Assembly (NCBI RefSeq): GCF_033095865.1
Contig: NZ_AP019365.1
Coordinates: 2,329,501 to 2,393,500 of the forward strand
Length of the DNA: 64,000 bases
Direction of reading: 5' to 3'
Source of the DNA: Pseudomonas sp. KU43P
GTDB taxonomy: Bacteria; Pseudomonadota; Gammaproteobacteria; Pseudomonadales; Pseudomonadaceae
This document shows, piece after piece, positions 36,159 to 44,472 of the stretch. The number at the start of each line of letters is the position of its first letter. Position 1 is the stretch's first letter. The notes under the pieces are model-generated. The model ran no database searches and was not told where the DNA came from. It saw nothing but the letters and a program-made list of their open reading frames with translations. A program made the translations under genes and the position numbers.

Positions 36159-37501
36159 CAGCCACTCCAGGCACGCACGGTGGCTAGCGGGCGGCGCAGC
36201 AGGTAATAACCGAGCATCACCCTGCCGCCATAGAGCTTGGCGGTGCCGTGCAGGCCCAGGCGAGCATGCTCGGAATGCTCGTCGATGCTTGCCAAGAGGC
36301 GGTAGGCGACCACACCGTCGTCGCTGGGCTTGGCCTGGTAGCTGGTCTCGAGGATCTTGCCCTTGAGCGGGCTGAGCGGGTAGGCGGTGAGGAACAGGGT
36401 GACCTCGGCGCCTGGCTCCAGGGCAATGGCATCGGCCACGGCGAGCTGAATCTGCATCGCCGGTTGCGTCGGGTCGGCCACGTGCAGGATGCGCTCGCCG
36501 GTCGACACCGGTTTGCCGATCCAGTCGTTGGGGTCGCTGAACACCGCCACGCCGGCCCGCGGCGATACCACCTGAGTGCGCCGCAACTGGGCCTGCACGG
36601 CGGCCAGTTCTGCCCGACGTTGCTGGGCCCGGCCCTGCAGCAGGGTCAGCTCGTTCTTGCTTTGCGGGTTGTCGAAAGCCCGCTGGCTGGCGGCCAGCAG
36701 CTCGGCATCGGCCACCGCCACCTCCTTGCCAAGCACCTCGGCGCGGCTGCGCAGGGTGGTTTCATCGAGGGTGAACAGGGGGGTGCCGGCCTCCACCGGT
36801 TGGTTGGGGCGCACCAGCACTTGGGCGATCACACCGTCGATCGGCGAACTGACGATCTGCGCCTGGCGCGACACGATCTGCGCTGGCGCCAGCGCGGTCT
36901 GCCGCACGGGAACCAGCAGCAGCCCGGCGGCCACCAGCAGCGTCAGCAGCACCTGGCGGCGGCTGGGGCGCCAGCGGCGCAGGTGACGGCGGCGGGTAAG
37001 GGCACGCCAGCAGTACGCCCAGGTGCGGGTCAGACCTTCCAGTTGCGGGTACAGCACCTCGGGTGGCGCTTCTTCGAGCAGCAGCACCAGCACGCCGAGG
37101 CGCTCGCCGGCCGGCCCGTGCAGGGGTACGCACCACAGCCCATTGGGCCACCACTCGGTCCAGCCCTGGGCGATGTCCTCGGGCGGTGCGGCATTGTCGC
37201 GGGTCAGCCAGGCCGGCTGGGGCTCGACCAGGCGCTCGGCCAGCCAGCGGCTGGAGCGCTTGAGCCAGACCAGGTACGGCGAGTCTTCGGTGGGCCGCGC
37301 CAGGCCTGAAACGCACAGCAGGTCGAGGCCGGCCTTGCCTTGTTCGAACACTAGCGCCTGGTGGAAGGGCAGCAGCGGGTAGAGGTCGTTGGCCATGCTG
37401 AACGCCAGGGCGCCCAGGGTTTGGGCAGCCATGGCCTTGTCGCGCAGGGCGTCCAGTTGCAACAGCAACTGCGGGTGGGGGAGTGGCCTATTCACGGTCA
37501 T
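36155..37501 (-). CDS. GAF-like domain fused to a HlyD-family membrane adaptor
   Basis: A 448-residue protein. The N-terminal ~160 residues look like a cytoplasmic GAF domain (LGALAFSMANDLYPLLPFHQALVFEQ, GLWCVPLHGPAGERLGVLVLLLE). One transmembrane helix follows at about 184-202 (QVLLTLLVAAGLLLVPV). The periplasmic part has barrel-sandwich halves (VSSPIDGVIAQVLVRPNQPVEAGTPLF; VVSPRAGVAVFSDPNDWIG) around a coiled coil. It overlaps both neighbours (14 bases upstream, 4 downstream), so it is tightly coupled in the cassette. A GAF-like sensor on a secretion adaptor is unusual and may tie export to a small ligand; no ligand residues could be identified. Confidence 0.85.
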   Translation of the reverse strand: MTVNRPLPHPQLLLQLDALRDKAMAAQTLGALAFSMANDLYPLLPFHQALVFEQGKAGLDLLCVSGLARPTEDSPYLVWLKRSSRWLAERLVEPQPAWLTRDNAAPPEDIAQGWTEWWPNGLWCVPLHGPAGERLGVLVLLLEEAPPEVLYPQLEGLTRTWAYCWRALTRRRHLRRWRPSRRQVLLTLLVAAGLLLVPVRQTALAPAQIVSRQAQIVSSPIDGVIAQVLVRPNQPVEAGTPLFTLDETTLRSRAEVLGKEVAVADAELLAASQRAFDNPQSKNELTLLQGRAQQRRAELAAVQAQLRRTQVVSPRAGVAVFSDPNDWIGKPVSTGERILHVADPTQPAMQIQLAVADAIALEPGAEVTLFLTAYPLSPLKGKILETSYQAKPSDDGVVAYRLLASIDEHSEHARLGLHGTAKLYGGRVMLGYYLLRRPLATVRAWSGW

Positions 37502-38249
37502 GGTCGAACCGCGCCGTGCCGCTCATGCCGGCCATCAGTTCAGGGAAGCGCTGATCGAAGCGCGCCTCCAGTTCCACGGTCTGCGCCACGGCATCGACCC
37601 GGGCGTTGATGACGCTGACCTTGGCAGGGTAGGTCTTGCCCGTTTCGTGCACGCTCACTTGCAGCGGCTGGCCGGGGCTGAGGTCTTTCAACTGGCTCGA
37701 TGGCACATTCAGGCGCACCTTCAAGGCACCGTCACTGACCAGGTCGAACAGCGGCGTACCGGCGCTGACCGTCTGGTAGGGCTTCACGTACACCTTGGCC
37801 ACATGCCCGGAGAACGGTGCCAGCACCTGGCAGTAGCTCATCTGCGCCTCGCCCATGGCGCGCGCGCCATCGGCCTTCTGTACTTCGGTATTGGCGGCGG
37901 CTACTTCGATATCACCCACCGCATCGAGCTTGCGCAGCTGCTTCTTGGCTTCCAGGTTCTGCCGGGCCATGGCAAGCTCGGCCACTGCGACCTTGCCCCG
38001 GGCCTGGGCCTCGTTGCAGTTGAAGCGGGCCAGGGTGGCGCCCTTGGCCACGTGTTCGCCGAAGCTGGTCTTGAGCTCGCCCAAGGTGCCGCTCATCTGG
38101 CTGGACAGGGTGGTTTCCAGCTCGGCGGCGAGCAGTACGCGGATCAATTGTGGGTCTTCGCCAGTGGTTTCTGGTTCGGCCTGGACGGCAACACTGGCCA
38201 GGGCCAACAACAGCGGCAGGTAACGGCGATCAACGACGGGTAATGGCAT
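37488..38249 (-). CDS. Small periplasmic HlyD/RND-type adaptor, first gene of the export cassette
   Basis: Exported adaptor of 253 residues. The ATG at 38249 follows AGGAAGGAG and gives a signal peptide (YLPLLLALASVAVQA); an in-frame ATG at 38291 is less likely. It has the two lipoyl halves (SSQMSGTLGELKTSFGEHVAKG; VLAPFSGHVAKVYVKPYQTV) joined by a helical hairpin, then a short beta-barrel (LKVRLNVPSSQLKDLSPGQ). It lacks a long membrane-proximal domain, so it is a minimal adaptor. It overlaps the GAF/HlyD gene by 14 bases. With the other two HlyD-containing proteins it presumably builds the periplasmic conduit to the TolC lipoprotein. Confidence 0.87.
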   Translation of the reverse strand: MPLPVVDRRYLPLLLALASVAVQAEPETTGEDPQLIRVLLAAELETTLSSQMSGTLGELKTSFGEHVAKGATLARFNCNEAQARGKVAVAELAMARQNLEAKKQLRKLDAVGDIEVAAANTEVQKADGARAMGEAQMSYCQVLAPFSGHVAKVYVKPYQTVSAGTPLFDLVSDGALKVRLNVPSSQLKDLSPGQPLQVSVHETGKTYPAKVSVINARVDAVAQTVELEARFDQRFPELMAGMSGTARFDHDRE

Positions 38250-38306
38250 CCTCGACTCCTTCCTGAGATCCTGCTTGACGCGCCAGCGCAAACGGTTTGA
38301 ATTCTC

Positions 38307-38336
38307 ATACTAGAAAGGAAACTCAAACTTGCCCAA
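38307..38336 (-). promoter_or_regulatory. Candidate sigma-70 promoter of the adhesin export cassette
   Basis: On the minus strand TTGGGC (-35) and TAGTAT (-10) are 18 bases apart, ending about 55 bases before the first cassette ATG. No second candidate of similar quality was seen in 38250-38489. Assigned by inspection only. Confidence 0.35.
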
Positions 38337-38489
38337 TCGCGCGGCATAGACGCGCCTTCAGCGCGTCGTTGTGGGGGCTGTGCGCAGGATCGAAGACGCT
38401 GTACTAGGGTGAAGCAGTGCTTTGGGGGCACGGGTACAACACAGAACAGCCTGCTACAGGGCGAACAGAAATAATCGTGGAGCTGACCA

Positions 38490-40793
38490 ATGGGGTTGCG
38501 TGCACAGGTAGTGCGGGGTGCAAGTGTGGTGGTCATGCTGCTGGGACTGTGCAGCGCAGCGTTCGGTACGGCAGCGTCGGTTGATGGCCACTTGCCGGGT
38601 CAGGCCAAGGATCGCGAAGGCTACGCCGATGCCGGCAGTTGCCAGGGTTGCCATGCCGAGCAAGCAGGGCAGTGGCAGCATTCCGACCATGCCTGGGCGC
38701 TGCGTGACGCCTCCGGGGCCAATGTGCTGGGCAATTTCAATGACGTTCGCTACGACCAGGATGGGGTCAAGGCGCGCTTCTATCGCAAGGGCGACAACTT
38801 TTTCGTCAACCTCGAAGGCGAGGACGGCAAGCCAACCGACTTCAAGGTGCTCTACACCTTTGGCTATTCGCCGTTGCAGCAATACCTGGTGGCGCTGTCG
38901 CGGGGGCGCTTGCAGGCCCTGACCATCGCCTGGGACAGCCGGCCGGCGGAGCAGGGTGGCCAGCGCTGGTTCTCCCTGTATCCCGGGCAACGCTTTACCC
39001 CGGACGACCCGCTGCACTGGACCGGCCGTTACCAGAATTGGAACGGCATGTGCGCCGACTGCCATTCGACTCGGCTGGAGAAGCACTACGACGACGCCAA
39101 GGACAGTTTCGCCAGTACCTGGCAGGAAAAGACCGTGGGTTGTCAGGGCTGCCACGGGCCCAGCCAGGCCCACGTCGACTGGGCAACCCGCAACCCCGGT
39201 GCGTCGCCTGCCCAGGGCCTGGCGGTGGATTTCAAGGCGCTGGGCAGCAAGGGGCTTGTGGAACAATGTGCGTATTGCCACAGCCGGCGGCAGGGGCTGG
39301 GCACCGGCCAGTTGCCGGGCCACCCGCAGCTTGACCAGAGCTTGCCGGCCACCCTGCGCAACGGCCTGTACCACGCCGACGGGCAGATCGACGGTGAAGT
39401 GTACGAGTACGGCTCGTTCACCCAGAGCAAGATGTACGCCGCAGGCGTCACCTGCACCGATTGCCACAACCCACACACCACAAAGGTGCGTATCGAGGGC
39501 AACGGCCTATGCCTGCAGTGTCACAACACCCAGCCCAACACCGCGCGCTTCGCCGGCTTGCAGGCCAAGGACTACGACAGCCCCGAGCACCATCACCATG
39601 CTGCCGGCTCGCCCGGCGCGCAGTGCGTGAATTGCCACATGCCGAGCAAGAACTACATGGTGGTCGACCCTCGGCGCGACCACGCCCTGCGCATTCCGCG
39701 GCCCGACCTGGCAGCCCAGGGCATCGGCCCGGACGCCTGCACGGCGTGCCACAAGGACCGCCAGCCCGCCTGGGCCGCCAGCGCCATCGACAGTTGGTTC
39801 GCCAACCCCAAGCGCCCGGCCCATTACGGCGAGAGCTTCCATGCCGTGCGCCAAGACCCGAGTTCCGGCCTCAGCCGCCTGGGCTATGTGCTGGCAGACA
39901 AGCGCAACCCCGCCATCGTCAGGGCCACCGCTGCCGAGCAGTTGGCGGGCATGGGGCCTGCGGCCAGCAGCAACCTGCGCTGGGCGCTGCAGGACAAGGA
40001 CGCGGTGGTACGGGCCTACGCGGTGAACGGCTTCAGCCGAGTGCCGCCCGAGCAGCGCGTGGCACCCTTGTTGCCGCTGCTGCAAGACCCGACCCTGGCG
40101 GTGCGCGACGAAACCGTGCGGGCACTGGCCGACGTGCCTGCCGCGCAGCTCCCCGAAGCCAGCCGCCAGACCTACGCGGCCATGCTCGCCGAATACGAGC
40201 AGCGCCTGCGCAGCAACGCCGACCTGCCGGGCGGGCGGCTCAACCTGGCGGTGCTGATGCAGCGCCAGGGCCATGACGAACAGGCCATGGAGCAATACCG
40301 CCAGGCCTTGCGCATGGACCCGTATTTCGTGCCGGCCAGGGTCAACCTGGTGACCCTGGCCAGTGGCAGCCAGCGCCTGGACGATGCCGAACAGCTGTTG
40401 CGTGAAGGCGTGGCGCTGGACAAAATGCCGACGCCTGACCGCGGCAACCTGGCGTACATGCTTGCGTTGTTGCTGGTGGAGCGAGGCAAACCCGAGGAAG
40501 CGGTGGAGTGGATGGAGCAGGCTGCCGTGGCACTGCCGAGCAATACCCGCATTCGTTACAACCAAGGGTTGCTGCTGTCGCGCATGAACCGCCGTGATGA
40601 GGCGCTGCAGGCGTTGCGCAGCGGGCTAGAGCAGGCGCCGGAGGATGCGGATCTGTTGTATTCGCTGATCTACCTGCATGCCCTGGCGGGGGAGCGGGAG
40701 CAGGCCTGGCCGTACGTGCAGCGGATGCGCGAGGTGGCGCCGGAGGATGAGCGGTTGCGCGGGATCGAACCCTATTGGCAGAAGCAGCCCTGA
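38490..40793 (+). CDS. Octaheme cytochrome c with HEAT-like and TPR C-terminal repeats
   Basis: Periplasmic multiheme cytochrome of 767 residues with a signal peptide (residues ~1-30). Eight CxxCH motifs occur in the first ~430 residues: CQGCH, CADCH, CQGCH, CAYCH, CTDCH, CLQCH, CVNCH and CTACH. The C-terminal half has HEAT-like repeats (AVVRAYAVNGFSRVPPEQRVAPLLPLL) and TPRs (GGRLNLAVLMQRQGHDEQAMEQYRQALRMDP). This architecture is seen in octaheme/NrfA-like families annotated as tetratricopeptide cytochromes; the electron partner and substrate are unknown. It is monocistronic, divergent from the export cassette, and followed by a REP pair. Confidence 0.9.
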   Translation: MGLRAQVVRGASVVVMLLGLCSAAFGTAASVDGHLPGQAKDREGYADAGSCQGCHAEQAGQWQHSDHAWALRDASGANVLGNFNDVRYDQDGVKARFYRKGDNFFVNLEGEDGKPTDFKVLYTFGYSPLQQYLVALSRGRLQALTIAWDSRPAEQGGQRWFSLYPGQRFTPDDPLHWTGRYQNWNGMCADCHSTRLEKHYDDAKDSFASTWQEKTVGCQGCHGPSQAHVDWATRNPGASPAQGLAVDFKALGSKGLVEQCAYCHSRRQGLGTGQLPGHPQLDQSLPATLRNGLYHADGQIDGEVYEYGSFTQSKMYAAGVTCTDCHNPHTTKVRIEGNGLCLQCHNTQPNTARFAGLQAKDYDSPEHHHHAAGSPGAQCVNCHMPSKNYMVVDPRRDHALRIPRPDLAAQGIGPDACTACHKDRQPAWAASAIDSWFANPKRPAHYGESFHAVRQDPSSGLSRLGYVLADKRNPAIVRATAAEQLAGMGPAASSNLRWALQDKDAVVRAYAVNGFSRVPPEQRVAPLLPLLQDPTLAVRDETVRALADVPAAQLPEASRQTYAAMLAEYEQRLRSNADLPGGRLNLAVLMQRQGHDEQAMEQYRQALRMDPYFVPARVNLVTLASGSQRLDDAEQLLREGVALDKMPTPDRGNLAYMLALLLVERGKPEEAVEWMEQAAVALPSNTRIRYNQGLLLSRMNRRDEALQALRSGLEQAPEDADLLYSLIYLHALAGEREQAWPYVQRMREVAPEDERLRGIEPYWQKQP

Positions 40794-40834
40794 CGCTTGT
40801 GGGCAGAGCACCGCCGTGAAGGCTGCGGTGGTAC

Positions 40835-40930
40835 CTGTGGGAGCCGGCTTGCCGGCGATAGGGCCCTGTCGGGCGACATGACTGGCTTGCTCCTGCACTG
40901 GCCTCATCGCCGGCAAGCCGGCTCCCACAG
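40835..40930. repeat. Inverted REP pair (BIME-like)
   Basis: TGTGGGAGCCGGCTTGCCGG (40836-40855) and CCGGCAAGCCGGCTCCCACA (40910-40929) face each other between the cytochrome and moxR genes. The remainder of 40794-41065 probably holds the bat operon promoter, but none is clear. Confidence 0.88.
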
Positions 40931-41065
40931 AGGAGGGGGCGCAAGCGTGTGGACTGCCAACAAGACAGCGGCCCCTCCATGCTCTCTTCACGACACCCCA
41001 TTGCACCTCAGCCCAACCCAACTAGATTTACTTGACCCTCATCCTCACCCAGGAACCCCCGCCCC

Positions 41066-42040
41066 GTGAACACTCACGAACACGTCCAGGCCCTGGAAAC
41101 TTCGGTCGCGCAAAAGGTCCTCGGCCAGGCCGAGACCATTCGCCACGTGCTGCTGGGCCTGCTCGCCAACGGCCACGTGCTGCTCGAAAGCCTGCCGGGC
41201 CTGGCCAAGACCCGCACGGTCAAAGCCCTGGCCACGCACCTGGAAGCCCAGATGCGGCGCATCCAGTTCACCCCCGACCTGCTGCCGTCGGACATCACCG
41301 GCGGCGAGATCCTGCAGCAGACCGCCGAAGGCAACAGCATCCGTTTCCAGCCCGGGCCGCTGTTCGGCAACGTCATCCTCGCCGACGAAATCAACCGCGC
41401 CCCCGCCAAGGTCCAGGCCGCCTTGCTGGAGGCCATGGAAGAACGGCAGATCACCGTGGCCGGGCAGAGCTACCCGATGCCCGGGCTGTTCATGGTGCTG
41501 GCAACCCAGAACCCCATCGAGCAGGAGGGCACTTACCCGCTGCCCGAAGCGCAGATGGACCGCTTCCTGATGAAGCTGCAGCTCAATTACCCGCTCCCTG
41601 AAGACGAAACCCAGGTCCTGCGCCTGGTGCGCGAAGAGGACCAGGCCAGCCAGGACAGTGCGGCGCAACCGGCGCGGTTGGCCCAGCAGGTGATCTTCGA
41701 CGCCCGCCGCGAGGTGGCCCAGGTGCATGTCGCCACAGCCATCGACCGCTACCTCATCGACCTGGTCAACGCTACCCGCCACCCCGCCGACTACGACGCC
41801 GACCTGGCGCGCTGGATCAGCATCGGCGCCAGCCCGCGCGGCGGCATCAGCCTCGACCGGGTGTCGCGGGCCCATGCCTGGCTCAACGGCCAGGACTTCG
41901 TTTCACCAGATAATGTACGGGCCGTGGTGCACCCGGTGCTGCGCCATCGCCTGCAGCTTTCCTACGACGCCATCACCGATGGTGTGGGTGCCGATCAGGT
42001 CATCGATCGGCTGTTGGACAAGGTGGCCATTCCTGCCTGA
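41066..42040 (+). CDS. moxR: MoxR-family AAA+ ATPase
   Basis: Cytoplasmic chaperone-like ATPase of 324 residues. Walker A lies in ESLPGLAKTRTVKAL, Walker B in NVILADEINRAPAKVQAALLEAMEER, sensor 1 in FMVLATQNPIEQEGTYPLPEAQMDRF, and the lid domain in the last third (GASPRGGISLDRVSRAHAWLNG). MoxR proteins work with VWA-domain partners to insert cofactors or fold complexes in the envelope. It is the first of six tightly packed bat-type genes. Confidence 0.92.
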   Translation: MNTHEHVQALETSVAQKVLGQAETIRHVLLGLLANGHVLLESLPGLAKTRTVKALATHLEAQMRRIQFTPDLLPSDITGGEILQQTAEGNSIRFQPGPLFGNVILADEINRAPAKVQAALLEAMEERQITVAGQSYPMPGLFMVLATQNPIEQEGTYPLPEAQMDRFLMKLQLNYPLPEDETQVLRLVREEDQASQDSAAQPARLAQQVIFDARREVAQVHVATAIDRYLIDLVNATRHPADYDADLARWISIGASPRGGISLDRVSRAHAWLNGQDFVSPDNVRAVVHPVLRHRLQLSYDAITDGVGADQVIDRLLDKVAIPA

Positions 42041-42051
42041 CGGAGATGCCG

Positions 42052-43002
42052 ATGCCCATGAGCAGCGTTGCCGCCGACGGCTTCGTGTATGCCTCTCTCA
42101 CCGAGCTGATGGCGCTGGAGGCGCGTGCCCGGGGCTTGAGCTTCGTCGCTCGCCAGCCGCTGTCGAGCATCCTCTCGGGCAACCATGCCTCGCGCCTGCG
42201 CGGGCGTGGGCTGAGTTTCGATGAGCTGCGCCACTACATCCCCGGCGATGACCTGCGCCACCTCGACTGGCGGGCGTCGCTGCGCTATGGCAAGCCGTTC
42301 GTGCGCACGTTTACCGAGGAACGTGACCGGCCCACGCTGGTGCTGGTCGACCAGCGCATGAGCATGTACTTCGGCTCGCAGCGCTACTTCAAATCGGTCA
42401 GCGCCGCACAGGTGGCGGCCATCTGCGCATGGATGGCCTTTCATGCCGGGGATCGGGTTGGTGGCATGGTGTTTGGCAACCAGCAGGTCGATTACGTGCG
42501 CCCGCTGCGCAGCCGGGCGCGGGTCGAGGCGTTGTGCAGTGCGGTGGTCAAGGCCAACCAGCGGTTGTCGGCCTACGCGGCCGATGCCGAGCACGACGCC
42601 CAGTTGGACAAGGTGCTGCGCAGCTGCGTGGCATCGGCGGGCCATGACCACCTGATCTGCATCATCAGCGACTTCGCCGGCATCGGCCCGCACACCCTGC
42701 CATTGCTGCGCCAGTTGCGTCAGCACAACGACGTGATCGCCATTCAGGTCTACGACCCGATTGCCCTGCAACTGCCGGACAAAGGCCGGCTCAATATCAC
42801 CCAGGGCGCCCAGCAGGTGGAGCTGGAGGTCGGCCAGCGGCGGATCAACCGGCCCCTGGGCGAGTTCCTGGCCGGGCGCCTGCGTGATGTCGCCGAGCTG
42901 CTGCGTCGCAGCCAGGTGCCGTTGCTGCTGGTAAGCACCGGCGATGACAGCCTGGAGCAGTTGCGCCGGGAGCTGGGCCGCCTGGCCCAGGCACCACGAT
43001 GA
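42052..43002 (+). CDS. DUF58 domain protein (Bat operon)
   Basis: Protein of about 316 residues with the DUF58 signature SGNHASRLRGRGLSFDELRHYIPGDDLRHLDWR and a degenerate VWA fold (RPTLVLVDQRMSMYFGS). Three in-frame ATGs (42046, 42052, 42058) follow a GGAG site at 42042-42045. The first is too close to it, so 42052 is preferred. It starts 11 bases after moxR and overlaps the next gene by 4 bases. A role as a cytoplasmic partner of MoxR and the VWA proteins is inferred from the conserved operon. Confidence 0.88.
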   Translation: MPMSSVAADGFVYASLTELMALEARARGLSFVARQPLSSILSGNHASRLRGRGLSFDELRHYIPGDDLRHLDWRASLRYGKPFVRTFTEERDRPTLVLVDQRMSMYFGSQRYFKSVSAAQVAAICAWMAFHAGDRVGGMVFGNQQVDYVRPLRSRARVEALCSAVVKANQRLSAYAADAEHDAQLDKVLRSCVASAGHDHLICIISDFAGIGPHTLPLLRQLRQHNDVIAIQVYDPIALQLPDKGRLNITQGAQQVELEVGQRRINRPLGEFLAGRLRDVAELLRRSQVPLLLVSTGDDSLEQLRRELGRLAQAPR

Positions 43003-43484
43003 CTACCCCAGCGCCGGCCATCGATCAGCTGCGCGAGCTGGCGCCCGGGGTGCCGCCGTTCAGCTACCTGCCGCAGACCTGGGCCTGGCTGGTACTGGCC
43101 GTGCTGCTGTCGGCTGCGGTGCTGCTGTGGGCGGCGCTGCGCTGGCGACGCTGGCGGCGCGAGCGTTATCGCCGCGAAGCCCTGCAGCGGCTCGATCAGT
43201 TGGCCGCAGGCGGTCTGGCCGGCTTGCGCGAATTGCCCGAGCTGCTCAAGCGGGTGGCCTTGTCGATGCCGGATGCACCACCGGTGGCCAGCCTGGCCGG
43301 CGCGCAATGGCAGGCGTTTCTTGCCCAGCGCGCGCCGCAGCCATTGCCCGAAGGCTTTGCTGGCACCCTGCACAAGCTCGCCTATGCCCCGGATGCTGAC
43401 GTGCTCAGGTTGCAGGCGCAGGAAGTGGACACCTTGTTCAGTACCAGCCGCCGCTGGATCGAGGGGCACCATGTGGCAGTTTGA
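42999..43484 (+). CDS. DUF4381 single-pass membrane protein (Bat operon)
   Basis: A 161-residue protein with a short N-terminal segment (LRELAPGVPPFSYLPQTWAW), one transmembrane helix (LVLAVLLSAAVLLWAAL) and a basic cytoplasmic region, matching DUF4381. It overlaps both neighbours (4 bases with the DUF58 gene, 14 with the VWA gene), indicating translational coupling. Its function is unknown; it is a constant companion of MoxR and VWA genes. Confidence 0.85.
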   Translation: MTTPAPAIDQLRELAPGVPPFSYLPQTWAWLVLAVLLSAAVLLWAALRWRRWRRERYRREALQRLDQLAAGGLAGLRELPELLKRVALSMPDAPPVASLAGAQWQAFLAQRAPQPLPEGFAGTLHKLAYAPDADVLRLQAQEVDTLFSTSRRWIEGHHVAV

Positions 43485-44472
43485 CTACCCATGGGTGTTC
43501 CTGCTGCTGCCGCTGGCCTGGCTGGCCTATCGCGTGCTCGGCGTCTATCAGGAAAGCCGCAGCGCCTTGCGGGTGCCGTTTTTCGCAGCCATGAGCCGCG
43601 CCGTGGGCAAGCAGCCGGGGGCGGCGAGCACCAGCGGCGGGCGCGGGCAGTTGCTGCTCAACGTACTGGTCTGGGCGTTGTTGGTGGCCGCCTGTGCCAG
43701 GCCCGTGCTGGTGGAGCGGCCGATCCAGCGCGAGCAACCCATTCGCGACATGATGCTGGCCATCGATATCTCCCAGTCCATGTCGGCCACCGACTACACC
43801 AACGCCGAGGGCCAGCGCACCGATCGCCTGACGGCAGTGAAGTCGGTGGTGCGCGACTTCATTGCCCGGCGCAAGGATGACCGAATCGGCCTGATCGTGT
43901 TCGGCACCGGGGCCTATCCCCAGGCGCCGTTGACCCTCGATCACGCCAGCCTGCTGATGCTGCTGGACGAAGTCGGCATCGGCATGGCCGGGCCGAATAC
44001 CGCGCTGGGCGACGCCATCGGCCTGACCATCAAGGCGATGGCCAACGCCCAGGCGCCGGAGAAGGTGCTGATCCTGCTGACCGACGGCAACGACACCGGC
44101 AGTGCCATCACGCCCGACCATGCAGCGCGCCTGGCCCGAGCCAATCGTATCGTGGTACATACCATTGGTATCGGTGACCCGAAGGCCACGGGAGATGCCA
44201 AGGTCGACCTCGCCACACTGCAGTCCATCGCCCGCACCACGGGCGGCCAGTTCTTCCGCGCCGACGATCGCCAGGCCCTGGAGCAGGTGTACGCCACCCT
44301 CGACCGCTTGACCCCGCACAAGGTCAAGACCTTCAGCCATCAGCCCAAGCGCGACCTGTTCTTCTGGCCGCTGGGTGCGGCCCTGGCACTCTTGCTGGCG
44401 GGCCAGCTGCTGGCGCTGCTGCGCGCCAGGGTGGTCGGTCGCCAGCCGAAGACCGTGGAGCCCCGGGCATGA
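43471..44472 (+). CDS. BatA-like VWA-domain membrane protein
   Basis: Inner-membrane protein of 333 residues: two N-terminal helices, a VWA domain with MIDAS motif DISQSMS followed by LTDGNDTGS, and a C-terminal helix (PLGAALALLLAGQLLALLRA). The start at 43471 (MWQFDYPWVFLLLPL) is set by the typical BatA N-terminus; an earlier in-frame ATG lies deep in the preceding gene. The VWA domain binds metal and partner proteins, and is presumably remodelled by MoxR. Confidence 0.9.
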   Translation: MWQFDYPWVFLLLPLAWLAYRVLGVYQESRSALRVPFFAAMSRAVGKQPGAASTSGGRGQLLLNVLVWALLVAACARPVLVERPIQREQPIRDMMLAIDISQSMSATDYTNAEGQRTDRLTAVKSVVRDFIARRKDDRIGLIVFGTGAYPQAPLTLDHASLLMLLDEVGIGMAGPNTALGDAIGLTIKAMANAQAPEKVLILLTDGNDTGSAITPDHAARLARANRIVVHTIGIGDPKATGDAKVDLATLQSIARTTGGQFFRADDRQALEQVYATLDRLTPHKVKTFSHQPKRDLFFWPLGAALALLLAGQLLALLRARVVGRQPKTVEPRA

